Below, piece by piece: positions 23,224 through 32,899 of a stretch of 64,000 nucleotides of DNA. Origin of the DNA: Parabacteroides goldsteinii DSM 19448 = WAL 12034 (GTDB taxonomy: Bacteria > Bacteroidota > Bacteroidia > Bacteroidales > Tannerellaceae); contig NZ_KQ033913.1 in NCBI RefSeq assembly GCF_000969835.1, positions 1,160,501-1,224,500 on the forward strand, written 5' to 3'. The position numbers were made by a program, and so were the translations under genes. Position 1 is the stretch's first letter, and every line of letters starts with the position of its first letter. The notes beneath the pieces were generated by a model. The model saw only the letters and a program-made list of their open reading frames with translations. It did not search any database and was not told the DNA's origin.

Positions 23224-24894
23224 ATGGGAGACTTCTTTGTTTATATCCTTAAATCGTCTGTATGTCTGGCAGCTTTTTATCTGTTCTACAGACTGTTGTT
23301 AAGCCGTGAAACGTTTCACCGCTTTAACCGGATTGCCTTGTTAGGGGTAATCATTCTTTCCGTTGCCATTCCATTTATCCGTATTATGACCGATGAACCG
23401 GTTGCCATACAGCGCCCCTTGCAGAATCTGGAATATCTCTTACAGATGGCGCAAATGCAGACTGAGATACAGGTACAGACCTCTCAGTCATTCTGGCTTC
23501 CGTTACTGTTTGTAGTTTATCTGGTAGGCTGTGTTTTCTTTTTTGCCCGCTTCCTTTATTCGACAATCCGCATATGCCGGATGATCGGGATGGGAGAGAA
23601 GCAGGTGCTTCCCGATGGTAGCAAACTGGTGGTTACGGATGAGACTGTATGTCCGTTCAGTTGGATGGGATACATCGTCATTTCGCAAAAAGATATGGAA
23701 GAAAGCGGTGAAGAGATACTGACGCATGAGATGGCGCATATCCGTGCCCGTCACTCTGTCGATATGCTGATCTGTAGTTTTTGCGTCATTCTTCAATGGT
23801 TCAATCCTGCTGTCTGGTTACTAAAACAGGAATTGGAGAATATTCATGAATACGAGGCTGATGAAAGTGTGATCAATCACGGCGTCGATGCGAAGCAATA
23901 TCAATTATTATTAATAAAAAAAGCTGTTGGTTCACAGCGCTTCACTTCTATGGCCAACAGCTTTAATCACAGTAAACTAAAAAAACGAATTACTATGATG
24001 TTAAAACGAAAATCGAATCCGTGGGCGAGATTAAAGTATCTCTATGTACTTCCGCTGACAGCTGTAGCGGTTGTAGCTTTTGCCCGTCCCGAAATCTCTC
24101 GTGAACTGGGAAAGATTTCAAGTGCCAAAATTAGCGAAATTGTTCCGGTTAAGGAAGTTATCGAGCCTAAAAAAGCTGAACCGGTAGTCGAGGTTGTCCC
24201 TGCCCCTGTAGAGAAACCTGCCATAAAAGAGGTGGTGGCATCTGCCCCTCAAGTGGTAAAAGTAATAAAGACGGAAGCGAGGGCAAATAAGGACTCTGTT
24301 ACACAGGAAAAAGAGAAAACGGAAAATCCGCTAGAGGTTATGCAACAACAACTGGATAATTTCTCGAAAGACGCCGAAGATCGGATGAGAAATATCAAAC
24401 AGAGAGTAGAGATGTCTCGTAACCTGATCCTGATCGATAATGAAGTAGCTACTTATGAGGAGCTGGATAAAGTGAGTCCGGAGAACATTCATAGTTTTAG
24501 TATGAGTCCAAAAGATAAAAGTGAAGAAATTCTGGCTAAATATAATGCTTCGGACAAGCAAGGTGTGATCTCGGTCGTTACTAAGGGTGCTATTGCTTCC
24601 GGCAAAATAAAAGAGGACGATGTAAAGGTGGTCGGTTATGGTCGTTTGTCTGATCGTCTGCCTGGGGACGTAAAAATCCGTATCAGGGACGGACAGATCG
24701 GAAAAGAGAAGCCTCTCATAATTATTGACGGAGTAGAACAAATAAAGGATGATGCTATAGATAAGTTGAATCCTAATATTATTGAATCTATATCTGTGTT
24801 GAAGGATGAATCTTCAGTAAAATTATATGGAGAGAGAGGAAAAGACGGTGTTATTCTGATAACAACGAAAAATGCATCCACAAAGAAGAAGTGA
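23224..24894 (+). CDS. BlaR1-like M56 metallopeptidase with C-terminal TonB-plug-like domain
   Basis: A 556-residue membrane sensor-protease. Membrane helices near 5-25, 36-55, 92-115 and 283-297 surround the zinc site HEMAH (168-172), with a downstream Glu in EYEADE. After helix 4 comes a Pro/Val/Lys/Glu-rich periplasmic stretch (about 300-350) and a coiled region. The end (about 430-550) holds two copies of a plug-like pattern: GVISVVTKGA, and PLIIIDGVEQI...SISVLKDESS...GVILITTK, as in the plug of SusC-type receptors. The penicillin-binding sensor domain of BlaR1 is absent. It presumably relays an envelope signal to the BlaI-like repressor. Confidence 0.9.
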   Translation: MGDFFVYILKSSVCLAAFYLFYRLLLSRETFHRFNRIALLGVIILSVAIPFIRIMTDEPVAIQRPLQNLEYLLQMAQMQTEIQVQTSQSFWLPLLFVVYLVGCVFFFARFLYSTIRICRMIGMGEKQVLPDGSKLVVTDETVCPFSWMGYIVISQKDMEESGEEILTHEMAHIRARHSVDMLICSFCVILQWFNPAVWLLKQELENIHEYEADESVINHGVDAKQYQLLLIKKAVGSQRFTSMANSFNHSKLKKRITMMLKRKSNPWARLKYLYVLPLTAVAVVAFARPEISRELGKISSAKISEIVPVKEVIEPKKAEPVVEVVPAPVEKPAIKEVVASAPQVVKVIKTEARANKDSVTQEKEKTENPLEVMQQQLDNFSKDAEDRMRNIKQRVEMSRNLILIDNEVATYEELDKVSPENIHSFSMSPKDKSEEILAKYNASDKQGVISVVTKGAIASGKIKEDDVKVVGYGRLSDRLPGDVKIRIRDGQIGKEKPLIIIDGVEQIKDDAIDKLNPNIIESISVLKDESSVKLYGERGKDGVILITTKNASTKKK

Positions 24895-24895
24895 A

Positions 24896-26143
24896 ATGAT
24901 GAAGACCTATTTATATCAGGCAGCTTTTGCCGCCTGTCTTTTTCTTACCGCCTGCAATGAAAGTAAGACAACGGATGGAGAAATAACCGTAATCCCTGTA
25001 GGAGCCGCTCTCGACGCTCCTTCCGGATTGAAAGCTTCCGACTATTTCAAACAAGTATCTTATGTGGCGTTGGAAACGAATGACAGTTGTCTGGTAGGGC
25101 AGAATCCATCCGTGAAGATCCTACATGACAAATTGTTGGTGACAACTGCTCAAAAACAATGTTTTCTGTTTGACAGGGCAACCGGTCGCTTCTTAACCTC
25201 TGTGGGGCATGTTGGCAATGATCCGGAAGGATATAGCGATGTGAGAGGGTGTTGGCTGGACTATCCGAATAACCGGATTTATTTTAGCGGTTGGAATGAG
25301 AAACTTATTATTTATAATGCTGATGGTTCTTATTACGGAGAAAAGAAAACTCCGGTTAATACTTCTGTATTTCCTGCCTTTACAGTCTTTAATTATTTAG
25401 ATAATCAGACACTTGTCGCTCATTCTACGGCAGGTAACGGTGATCCCGACCGGGTGATTGTATTCCGTGATACAATGATCATTAATCAGTTTTTACCATC
25501 CGGCAAAGATACGATGTCATTGAAGGTGAATCCAGATGATATAGAATCACTCAGTGTCACTCATAGTAAAGGTTTTGGCGGTGGTATGATTATTATAAGT
25601 TATAAGGATGGAAAAATGGCTGCTTATCCGGTAAGTGACCGTTTCTTCTGGCACCAGGGGAAAGATTTGTTCTTTATGGAACAATTCAATGATACAATTT
25701 ATCAGGTAACGGCAGATGCTTTATTACCTGTCCGTCGTTTGGATATGGCATCTTATTATTGGAATCCAAAGGAACGTTTCAATAAGGAAAAGACTCATGT
25801 AGCTTATCCGACAGAAATGTTGGAAGGGAAAGATGTTTTTCTTTTACGTTTCATTGTGGATCTGTATAAGGATAAGCTTATTTATAATGCTATGTTCGAT
25901 AAGAAAAGTGGAATAGTCAAAGTCGCTAAATATGACACCGCTTTTGAAAACGATCTGGACGGTTTCCTTTCTTTACAACCTGAATCAGTTTCTCCCGATG
26001 GCGAGTTTGCTCAGATCATTTCGGCAGATCAGGTCGTTTCATGGTTTGAAGAGAATGGAGATAAAAATGATTTACCGGAGGAAGTCACAGCTTTAAGAAA
26101 AGTAGGCGAAGAAGATAATCCGGTCGTGATTATTATGGAGTAA
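24896..26143 (+). CDS. Six-bladed beta-propeller lipoprotein (BF3164-like)
   Basis: A 415-residue lipoprotein; the leader ends CLFLTAC, so Cys is lipidated. ATG 24896 or 24899 follows the TGA of the M56 gene by one or four bases, so it is the third gene of the BlaI/M56 operon. The body has repeated beta-strands with KQCFLFDRATGRFLTSVGH and GVGTVGNDPEGY-like turns (here GHVGNDPEGY), typical of BF3164-like/TolB-like six-bladed propellers in Bacteroidota. Propeller lipoproteins of this kind usually sit in the periplasm or on the surface. Coupling to the sensor suggests a role in ligand sensing, which is inference. Confidence 0.82.
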   Translation: MMKTYLYQAAFAACLFLTACNESKTTDGEITVIPVGAALDAPSGLKASDYFKQVSYVALETNDSCLVGQNPSVKILHDKLLVTTAQKQCFLFDRATGRFLTSVGHVGNDPEGYSDVRGCWLDYPNNRIYFSGWNEKLIIYNADGSYYGEKKTPVNTSVFPAFTVFNYLDNQTLVAHSTAGNGDPDRVIVFRDTMIINQFLPSGKDTMSLKVNPDDIESLSVTHSKGFGGGMIIISYKDGKMAAYPVSDRFFWHQGKDLFFMEQFNDTIYQVTADALLPVRRLDMASYYWNPKERFNKEKTHVAYPTEMLEGKDVFLLRFIVDLYKDKLIYNAMFDKKSGIVKVAKYDTAFENDLDGFLSLQPESVSPDGEFAQIISADQVVSWFEENGDKNDLPEEVTALRKVGEEDNPVVIIME

Positions 26144-26217
26144 AATGTGAATGTACAACACCTGCATGAAATACCGAAGAGGAATGAATACGAAAGATTT
26201 ATGACATATTGTCTGGA

Positions 26218-26243
26218 GCCAGTTTCCTTATAGGGGAACTGGC
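26218..26243. repeat. Hairpin GCCAGTTTCC and neighbours in convergent gap
   Basis: GCCAGTTTCC (26218-26227) pairs with GGAACTGGC (26235-26243). Two more dyads follow, GTTTCC...GGAAAC (26244-26270) and ACTGG...CCAGT (26279-26295), sharing the same words, with a T-run at 26300. The 366-base gap 26144-26509 between convergent genes holds these and the strong hairpin at 26403; no ORF is seen. Confidence 0.6.
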
Positions 26244-26402
26244 GTTTCCTTATTAAAAAAAATAGGAAACTGCGATGGACTGGAAATTAGCCAGTTATCC
26301 TTTTTTTCTTTCATGCTATTTAAGGTCTGTGGTCTCTGTTATTACCAGCCAAAATGTCCGGTTTGTATTCTTTAGGACAAGATATAAATGTTCTCAAATG
26401 AA

Positions 26403-26438
26403 ACAGGTGACGCCGATTGCTATATCTGCGTCACCTGT
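26403..26438. terminator. Strong hairpin in the convergent gap
   Basis: ACAGGTGACGC (26403-26413) pairs perfectly with GCGTCACCTGT (26428-26438). It lacks a long T-run, so it is either a terminator aid or another palindromic element. Confidence 0.6.
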
Positions 26439-26509
26439 AATGTGTTAATATGTTGTCGGTTAAATGAAGGAATAACGAAGCGACGCTATTTCCGGAAGAA
26501 ATTTATGAT

Positions 26510-29026
26510 TTACTCCCTGACAATCTGGTGAATTTGTACCGGAGTTTTACCTGCCGGGGTGATTATCAGCGTTTGCATATCATCAAATGAAATTTTGTTC
26601 AGCTTCACATAGCCGACGTAGCCACAATATAGCATATTGTTTTCGCCGTCATTGTTGACACCGGAGATGGAAACCATACTATCGTTATTGCCGGACAAGA
26701 AGAATTCGATATACTTGTCTACACCGTTACATTTCACTTCAACCTTTTCGCCCGGTTTCAACGTTTTATAAGTACTCAGATTGAGATCGTACATCATCAA
26801 TTCTTCGTTGATTTCTGGTGCTTCCTTTGTCTTTACGGAAAAAGCGGCAACCTTCAGTTCCATCTGTTTGCCGGAATTGTTGCGCATCCGGACAAAATGA
26901 GCGTTCAGAGGAATTGTAGTAACGGTGAACTTTGTCCGGTCGGCAGGAATATCAGAAAGGATAGTCCATGTCTTACCGTCTTCCGACCATTCGAATACAC
27001 GTCCGTCCACATTACTTTGAGGTAAGTTGAACGTGAAAGATTCGGCGTCCTTTTGTATTTCCCATCCGAGGCCGAGATACTGGTTAGGTTCGACTTTTAC
27101 CACTTCAAGCATGGGGACATAGGCTATCAGATTCTCGTCTTCCGACCAGGGTTGATTCTTCAGCTGATCTATATTAGTAATGGTAGAAGCTGTGCTAACT
27201 CTGATTTCGTTGGAAGGTGTATCGGCTGTCGAAAGTAGGTTGCGGCTGGTCTGTCTGTATAAACCTTCAATAAGCGGCATCAGGACTCTTGAACCTACTT
27301 TTACACCTTTCTGATACGGATTCTGGTTGAAAGTACGGTTAACCAGTTTCATACTGTCCATAACGGCAGATACTTCGAGGAAACGTTGCCAGGTGTTCTG
27401 GCGGTCTTTTTCATACCAGGCGTGAGCCATACGCAGAGCATTGGAACCGCATCTTCCGAGTAACTCGAACTGCATAAGCCAGGGATTGATTTCTTTAATC
27501 AGTGCTTTATTGTCTCCCTGATTGTATATCAACTCGGGAGCAGCCTGTATCTGTGCGAATAAGGCACCCAGTTGGTTTGCATCTCTTTCGCCGAACTGTC
27601 CGTTGCGGTAACCGGTAAGGAATTTGTCGGCCTGTGCCTGGTAGCGGGTAGATTCCTCACGGCGATATAAATGACCGTTAGGTCCCGGATCGCTATTATT
27701 CTCACAGAATGTCTTGAAGGCGATGGCTGCTTTGGGTACTAAATATTCGCAAGCCTTTTCCCAAGCCAGTTGCGGGTCGTAACTGTGTATATTCCAGCTA
27801 TACATGGCAACACCGAACAAGGCGACTTTGGAGGCTTCAGCGCGTTCCATCGGGTTAGCAACGAAACCGGACATCGCATTGGAAGCCTGAGTGTCCAGAC
27901 CATAAGCGGGTCCCATCAAAAGGTGGTCACGGCAGTAATCGCTTACCGGGAAGTTCCACCAGATATAGGCGGGACGGCGGATACGCTTGTTGACCCATTC
28001 AAGACCTTCCAGGGTAATATCGTCTACAACACGATTCCCGGTCCACATGATATGGATAGCCGGGTGAAGTTGTTCGCCCAGGATATCGAGATAATCGGTC
28101 CGTGCCCATGAACGGTTGTATTCGGTCGGACACATGATTAATGGCTGTATGTCGCTTTTCTTTTCAATAAATTCTTTCTGGATGAAGTTCATCAGGCCAG
28201 CTTGTTTGGCTGCGTTTGTTCCTTCACCGGAAATGTCGTCAAAGAAGACAGCGAAAGCACGTACACCGAGGTCGTACATTTGTTCGAACTTGGTGATCAC
28301 GTTGTTACTGTCGGTTGCATTCCATTTGATATCCTGTCCCGGATGGATTGCCCAGACGAAGTCTACCTTGTTGCGGGCAGCTTCGGTTGTCAGTTCTTTA
28401 ATCTGCTTTGCCTGGTCGGCAGGATAGGGTTCACGCCAGCTGGCACTGTGGAAAGGATCGTCTTTCGGACCATAGATGTAAGTATTCATCTTAAACTGGC
28501 CGTAGAAACGAAGTTGGCTGATACGGTCGTCATGGCTCCAGGGAGTACCGTAGAAGCCTTCGACAGTTCCCCGATGGAGTACGTCAGGATAGTCGGTAAT
28601 CGTACATAACGGAAGTGTGCGTTTGCCTGCTTCATTGTAGCCGACCAGTTGTTTGAGTGTTTGGGCGGCATAGAATAATGAACGGTCGTCCACAATTTCG
28701 ATAGTGATTTTCTTCTTTGAAATATCCAGGATATAAGCACCTGAACGTTCCATTTCGGGTGTTCTGGCTTTCAGCTTTTTGACTTCCAGCGGTAATGACT
28801 TGCCTGATTGGACGAAAGGCAATGCTTCTTTCAGTATTTTCACTGCGTCGGCGTCCGGATTGCTGATACCTTGTAATGTATATCCATGAGACGGCACATA
28901 TTGCTGGTTGGATATAACAATTTGTTGTGGTTGGGGATATAACTCGAGAGATAAGCTTTGCGCGTAAGTAAATCCCGGAATACAACATAATAATAGTGTC
29001 AGGAGTAGATTTGCTAGTATTTGCAT
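26510..29026 (-). CDS. GH84 beta-N-acetylglucosaminidase (O-GlcNAcase-like)
   Basis: An 838-residue secreted enzyme. Signal peptide 1-22, N-terminal alpha/beta domain to about 145, and a GH84 TIM barrel with RGTVEGFYGTPWSHDDR, MNTYIYGPKDDP and the catalytic Asp pair in VFFDDISGEG. Linker helices and a C-terminal beta-sandwich follow (AFSVKTKEAPEINEE, about 740 onward). It closely resembles Bacteroides thetaiotaomicron GH84, which uses substrate-assisted catalysis to remove beta-GlcNAc. Probably periplasmic, acting on host or dietary glycans. It stands alone, without SusCD genes. Confidence 0.95.
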   Translation of the reverse strand: MQILANLLLTLLLCCIPGFTYAQSLSLELYPQPQQIVISNQQYVPSHGYTLQGISNPDADAVKILKEALPFVQSGKSLPLEVKKLKARTPEMERSGAYILDISKKKITIEIVDDRSLFYAAQTLKQLVGYNEAGKRTLPLCTITDYPDVLHRGTVEGFYGTPWSHDDRISQLRFYGQFKMNTYIYGPKDDPFHSASWREPYPADQAKQIKELTTEAARNKVDFVWAIHPGQDIKWNATDSNNVITKFEQMYDLGVRAFAVFFDDISGEGTNAAKQAGLMNFIQKEFIEKKSDIQPLIMCPTEYNRSWARTDYLDILGEQLHPAIHIMWTGNRVVDDITLEGLEWVNKRIRRPAYIWWNFPVSDYCRDHLLMGPAYGLDTQASNAMSGFVANPMERAEASKVALFGVAMYSWNIHSYDPQLAWEKACEYLVPKAAIAFKTFCENNSDPGPNGHLYRREESTRYQAQADKFLTGYRNGQFGERDANQLGALFAQIQAAPELIYNQGDNKALIKEINPWLMQFELLGRCGSNALRMAHAWYEKDRQNTWQRFLEVSAVMDSMKLVNRTFNQNPYQKGVKVGSRVLMPLIEGLYRQTSRNLLSTADTPSNEIRVSTASTITNIDQLKNQPWSEDENLIAYVPMLEVVKVEPNQYLGLGWEIQKDAESFTFNLPQSNVDGRVFEWSEDGKTWTILSDIPADRTKFTVTTIPLNAHFVRMRNNSGKQMELKVAAFSVKTKEAPEINEELMMYDLNLSTYKTLKPGEKVEVKCNGVDKYIEFFLSGNNDSMVSISGVNNDGENNMLYCGYVGYVKLNKISFDDMQTLIITPAGKTPVQIHQIVRE

Positions 29027-29084
29027 AGATCAACGGTTTAAGATATTAATATTTGACTGTAAAGTTATTATTATTCAACAAAAA

Positions 29085-29126
29085 AACAAGGATGGAACAG
29101 TAGAATTATCTCGTTTCATCCTTGTT
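29085..29126 (-). terminator. Terminator of the DUF3857 gene pair
   Basis: AACAAGGATGGAAC (29085-29098) pairs with GTTTCATCCTTGTT (29113-29126), with a T-run on the minus-strand 3' side. Confidence 0.82.
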
Positions 29127-29147
29127 TAAATTACTGATTGTATTCGC

Positions 29148-30905
29148 TTAGTTAATTGACAATAACAATGTTTTGCCGGACTGATTTCCCCATTCGGTCA
29201 ACAGGGAGCGCAAGTTGCCGAATTCAGCGGGAGTATAGAGCTGTTTGTTCAGTAGCAAAGAGCGTTCTACCTCTGCGTTGTTTCCGTTTTGCTTAACGGA
29301 GATGACTACCTTACCGGCAGCGTTTTCAATTGTTTTAACTGCTTCCGGAGTAGCTAGTTTCATCCCTTCCGGTACTTGAACGGTATAGGTATACCGTTCG
29401 TTTGCTTTGCAGGGCAACAGCAGGTTTTCCTTGCGGCTACTGTTCATATTGCAGTAGTAACTATGTGCCAGGCTGACCGGGGCATCGGGCAGTGAAACCA
29501 TAACATATCCGTTGTTCGCTTTTAAAGGTTGGGATGCAGTATAGGAGATTGTCGTTCCGTTGCCGGTCTTCGATTCTTTTGCTTCCTTATCAGCACCGGC
29601 ATAGGTAGACAGATAAGCTCCGTAATAGGGGAGGTAAGCGTTGCCGATAGTTGCATCTACTTTTGCATCTGCTTTTTCCGGAGAGACGGAAAGGGTAACC
29701 TTATAAGTGAGGTCGGTAGACGGTGTGCTGATTGTTACAGGCGTACCTGCTTTGGTCAGGCTGATGACTGGTGTCAGGTTATTCGAACCCGCAGCTGCCA
29801 TTTTATTGGATGATGGAGACATGATATACTGTTTACCGTCTGCATTGGCAATAACGACCAGTTCTTTTATGGCACTCAACCCGCAACTGGCCGGTTCGGC
29901 ATTCACACTGTAGGATGCTGCTGTTTCGGCTTTGATGCCTGCTGCATTTAACAGGCCGTTCAGCAGGTTTGTCTTTTCAGCTTCGGTTCCGTAGGCGGAA
30001 TAGATTACATCGCTTGCCGAACGGATTTTATATCCTGCATCCGGCAACGAAAGGCGACTGTAACCCAGGTTTTCCGTTACGTGTTTCAGGATGGCCTGTA
30101 GTTTTTCCGTATCGTTCTTTTTACCTTCTGTCAGGTTTTCGGCAATGGCAGTCAACTGGACGTCGCTGGCGGGAGTGAACTGTGCATACAATGCTTTCAA
30201 TGCGTCTCCGTTCGAAGCATAAGTGGTTGCAGTCAGGAAAGGAACGTCGCCATTGGCAGCCGAAACGAACGGGTCGCGGGAAGAAGCCGGCAGGTTCTGT
30301 AATTTCCAGGTAACGGTTTTCATGCCGTTGGCTGTTGTGACGGCCGGCTTGGCATTGTTATACTGCAAAGTGTAGGATAACGGTTTGCTTTCCGGTGCAG
30401 ACAGACTGATGGTATATTCTTTTACCGGAGAGGTTTGTAATAGCTCGTTATAAATATCCAGCTCCGGCAGATACCCCGGTTTGGAAGTCAGCGTATAATC
30501 CAGATAGATGGTTGCTCCCAGTTCCAGACCGGTATGGACAACGACCATTTCTTTCAGATGGTTGTAAGCCGGAGCATCGGCTGCTGTCCGGGGAAGTACT
30601 TCCACAAAAGCATTGTCGGGCGTTTTGACAATGTTGCCGTCTTTCTGTTTGGTATAAGAGGAATTAATTTTTAGTTCCTGGTATTGCGGATTGTAAACGA
30701 TGAAACTTTCCCCGTAAGTACCGTTCATGGCCGTATGTGTGAAAAGCGTAAGTTCCATGTTGTAGCGGAACTCCTGGCTTCCGTCTGCATTCAATGTATA
30801 TGCTTTCGACAGCTTCTTATATTCAGCTTCCGGGCCGGCAAATGCGGATGCTGTAATAGCCAGCAGGCAGAGAAGCAGTGCCAGTTTATGTAGTATATTA
30901 GTCAT
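29148..30905 (-). CDS. DUF3857-type secreted protein without transglutaminase triad
   Basis: A 585-residue exported protein with signal peptide 1-23 (ending ASAFAG). The N-terminal beta-rich part (about 25-260), with QEFRYNMELTLFTHTAMNG and the strand EMVVVHTGLELGATIYLDY, is the DUF3857 fold. A helical middle segment (LTEGKKNDTEKLQAILKHVTENLGYSR, split here as LQAILKHVTENL) looks like a degenerate transglutaminase-like domain in which the catalytic Cys, His and Asp of the upstream paralogue are not evident. C-terminal beta domain. It starts six bases after the related gene at 30912, so the two are co-transcribed. The function is unknown. Confidence 0.78.
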   Translation of the reverse strand: MTNILHKLALLLCLLAITASAFAGPEAEYKKLSKAYTLNADGSQEFRYNMELTLFTHTAMNGTYGESFIVYNPQYQELKINSSYTKQKDGNIVKTPDNAFVEVLPRTAADAPAYNHLKEMVVVHTGLELGATIYLDYTLTSKPGYLPELDIYNELLQTSPVKEYTISLSAPESKPLSYTLQYNNAKPAVTTANGMKTVTWKLQNLPASSRDPFVSAANGDVPFLTATTYASNGDALKALYAQFTPASDVQLTAIAENLTEGKKNDTEKLQAILKHVTENLGYSRLSLPDAGYKIRSASDVIYSAYGTEAEKTNLLNGLLNAAGIKAETAASYSVNAEPASCGLSAIKELVVIANADGKQYIMSPSSNKMAAAGSNNLTPVISLTKAGTPVTISTPSTDLTYKVTLSVSPEKADAKVDATIGNAYLPYYGAYLSTYAGADKEAKESKTGNGTTISYTASQPLKANNGYVMVSLPDAPVSLAHSYYCNMNSSRKENLLLPCKANERYTYTVQVPEGMKLATPEAVKTIENAAGKVVISVKQNGNNAEVERSLLLNKQLYTPAEFGNLRSLLTEWGNQSGKTLLLSIN

Positions 30906-30911
30906 TGTCTT

Positions 30912-32876
30912 TTATTTTTTAATAATTAAATAATCACCGAAACTTTTGTGTGCATTAACGGCAGAACGGAAACCGTCCCAGTCGGCTGCTTCATATACAC
31001 GTTTCTTTAGAGCCAGCTTCTGGTGAAGCGTTATTTTATCGCCGTCCTGGCTCAATGAGCCTTCGAAGTCGGCGGCATCGCTTTGCTTGCTTTCGTTCTT
31101 TGCCTCATTTAACAAAGTGTATCCTTTCGGTAGCTGGATGGTTTCGTCCAGTTCCACCAGACGTGAACAGCCATCCTTGAAACCATACTGGCGTTCGGGC
31201 AGGTCGGTATTGATGCGCAGATAACTCTTTACCTGATTGTACAGGTTGTTCATTACCATCGGTTTGAAGACCAGTTCCTCTTTACCTGGGATAGCATATT
31301 CCGGTATTTCATAGCGGAAAGTGATTTTGATGGGAGCCGCTTGATAGTCTTTCGGATCTTTTCCATAATCCACGCTAAGCAGACGGGCTTTCGGGGATAC
31401 GTTTAGCAACTGGCTTTCAAGCATGTTCTTCCATTGTGACTGCCAGCCACGGGTAAACATGCCGCGGATATTGCTGTCCGATTGTCCTTCGGCCGTGATG
31501 GTGAATTGTCCGGTCAGTGTGCCTTTGGCATCCAGTTTATTGTTTGCTTTGATACGTACATAATGGTTTTCCGGAGCGGAAACGGGAGTCAGGCAAAGGT
31601 CGGAACCTTCGGGAACTCCCGGCAGGTAGTTCTGTTGTTGTTCGGCGCTGCTCCATAGTTCGCGGCAGAAAGGAACCCAGGTCGGGTCGAGCGGCATATA
31701 TGTACCGCTGGATAATTTAACGACGGCTACACAATGGTTGAAGTGGTCGGCCGGAATACTTTCCACACGGCTGCCTGCCATTGTCATAGCGGGATAGGCT
31801 TCGAAACCTGCCATACGGAGGAAGGATATCAGCGTTCCGGCAATATCTTTACAGACACCGCAACGGTCGGTATAATTCATCTTGGTATTGTGAAGGGTAT
31901 AACCTTCGCCTTTGCCCATCGAGATGCCGGAGTAACGGATATTGTCGGCAACCCAGTGGGTGAGGACGGCTATCTTTTCCATTTCTGTTTTCTTCCCTTT
32001 GATAAGCTCGTCTACCTTTTTCTGTGCTTCCGGCAGTGGAGCAAAACTTCCGTAATCTTCGTTAACCTTATTGAACCATAATGATTTATCCTGCCATTTA
32101 GGAGTGGACGACATCATCAGTTTCGGAGCGGCATCGAACAGGTCGACCATGTTAGGTTCACGTTTGGTCGGCATCACATTGTTGGTGGAGAAGGTATAGG
32201 CTTTCCGACCATCTTCATAGCGCATGGAAGAGGCGCAGTCGCCTTGATAGAACTGGAACTGCATTTCTTTCTCCATCGGAATGGATACTTTATATACTTT
32301 ACGTACGGTCGGTTCCGTCACCCAGAAAGGAACGATGTCATAGAATTGTCCGCGCATGGGAGGGATGAAGCGGGATTCGTCATCGCTGCCGTCGGCCAGC
32401 AGGGCGTAGGTGAAACCTTTCTTGTCGATTTCATATTCGATGATATCTCCCGGATTCAGCTGGCCTACTTCAAGCATGATCTGGCGGGCGCCCCAATAGA
32501 TGGCGCGGGCCGGAGCCGCATAGTCGCAGGCTTGTGTAACGTCCAGGTTGATTACATCGCCGTTGGCACGGTAGACGGTCGCTCTCTTGAATTGTGCGAA
32601 AGCCGTCAGCGGGTCGTAATCATATTTGATGATACGGTTACTCACTGCTCCCCGGGGAGTCTGAATTTTGATAGTCTTGCAGACAGAAAATGAACCGGAA
32701 CCGGTCGGTTGTACGGTTACGGACGTGCTGTCCAACAGATTGACGCAATCATATCCGGCATAGACTTCCGGCTTCTGAAGCGTCGGGTCCGGTGCGAACC
32801 GGCAACTTTCCCCACTCTGTCCGTAGGCGGGCGAAAGGGTTAGGAATGATAATACGGTAAGTGCAAAATACCTCAT
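30912..32876 (-). CDS. DUF3857 and transglutaminase-like secreted protein
   Basis: A 654-residue exported protein: signal peptide 1-19, DUF3857 domain at about 50-260, transglutaminase-like core at about 270-430 and a C-terminal beta domain. The core keeps the triad pattern: Cys in DRCGVCKDIAGTLI, His in ADHFNHCVAVV, Asp in MPLDPTW. Members may cleave or cross-link peptides in the periplasm; no substrate is known. It begins only 23 bases after the menC-menE stop and is followed at six bases by a second DUF3857 gene, so it could be transcribed from the men operon. Confidence 0.85.
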   Translation of the reverse strand: MRYFALTVLSFLTLSPAYGQSGESCRFAPDPTLQKPEVYAGYDCVNLLDSTSVTVQPTGSGSFSVCKTIKIQTPRGAVSNRIIKYDYDPLTAFAQFKRATVYRANGDVINLDVTQACDYAAPARAIYWGARQIMLEVGQLNPGDIIEYEIDKKGFTYALLADGSDDESRFIPPMRGQFYDIVPFWVTEPTVRKVYKVSIPMEKEMQFQFYQGDCASSMRYEDGRKAYTFSTNNVMPTKREPNMVDLFDAAPKLMMSSTPKWQDKSLWFNKVNEDYGSFAPLPEAQKKVDELIKGKKTEMEKIAVLTHWVADNIRYSGISMGKGEGYTLHNTKMNYTDRCGVCKDIAGTLISFLRMAGFEAYPAMTMAGSRVESIPADHFNHCVAVVKLSSGTYMPLDPTWVPFCRELWSSAEQQQNYLPGVPEGSDLCLTPVSAPENHYVRIKANNKLDAKGTLTGQFTITAEGQSDSNIRGMFTRGWQSQWKNMLESQLLNVSPKARLLSVDYGKDPKDYQAAPIKITFRYEIPEYAIPGKEELVFKPMVMNNLYNQVKSYLRINTDLPERQYGFKDGCSRLVELDETIQLPKGYTLLNEAKNESKQSDAADFEGSLSQDGDKITLHQKLALKKRVYEAADWDGFRSAVNAHKSFGDYLIIKK

Positions 32877-32899
32877 AAGTATAGTGTTTTAAATGATAA

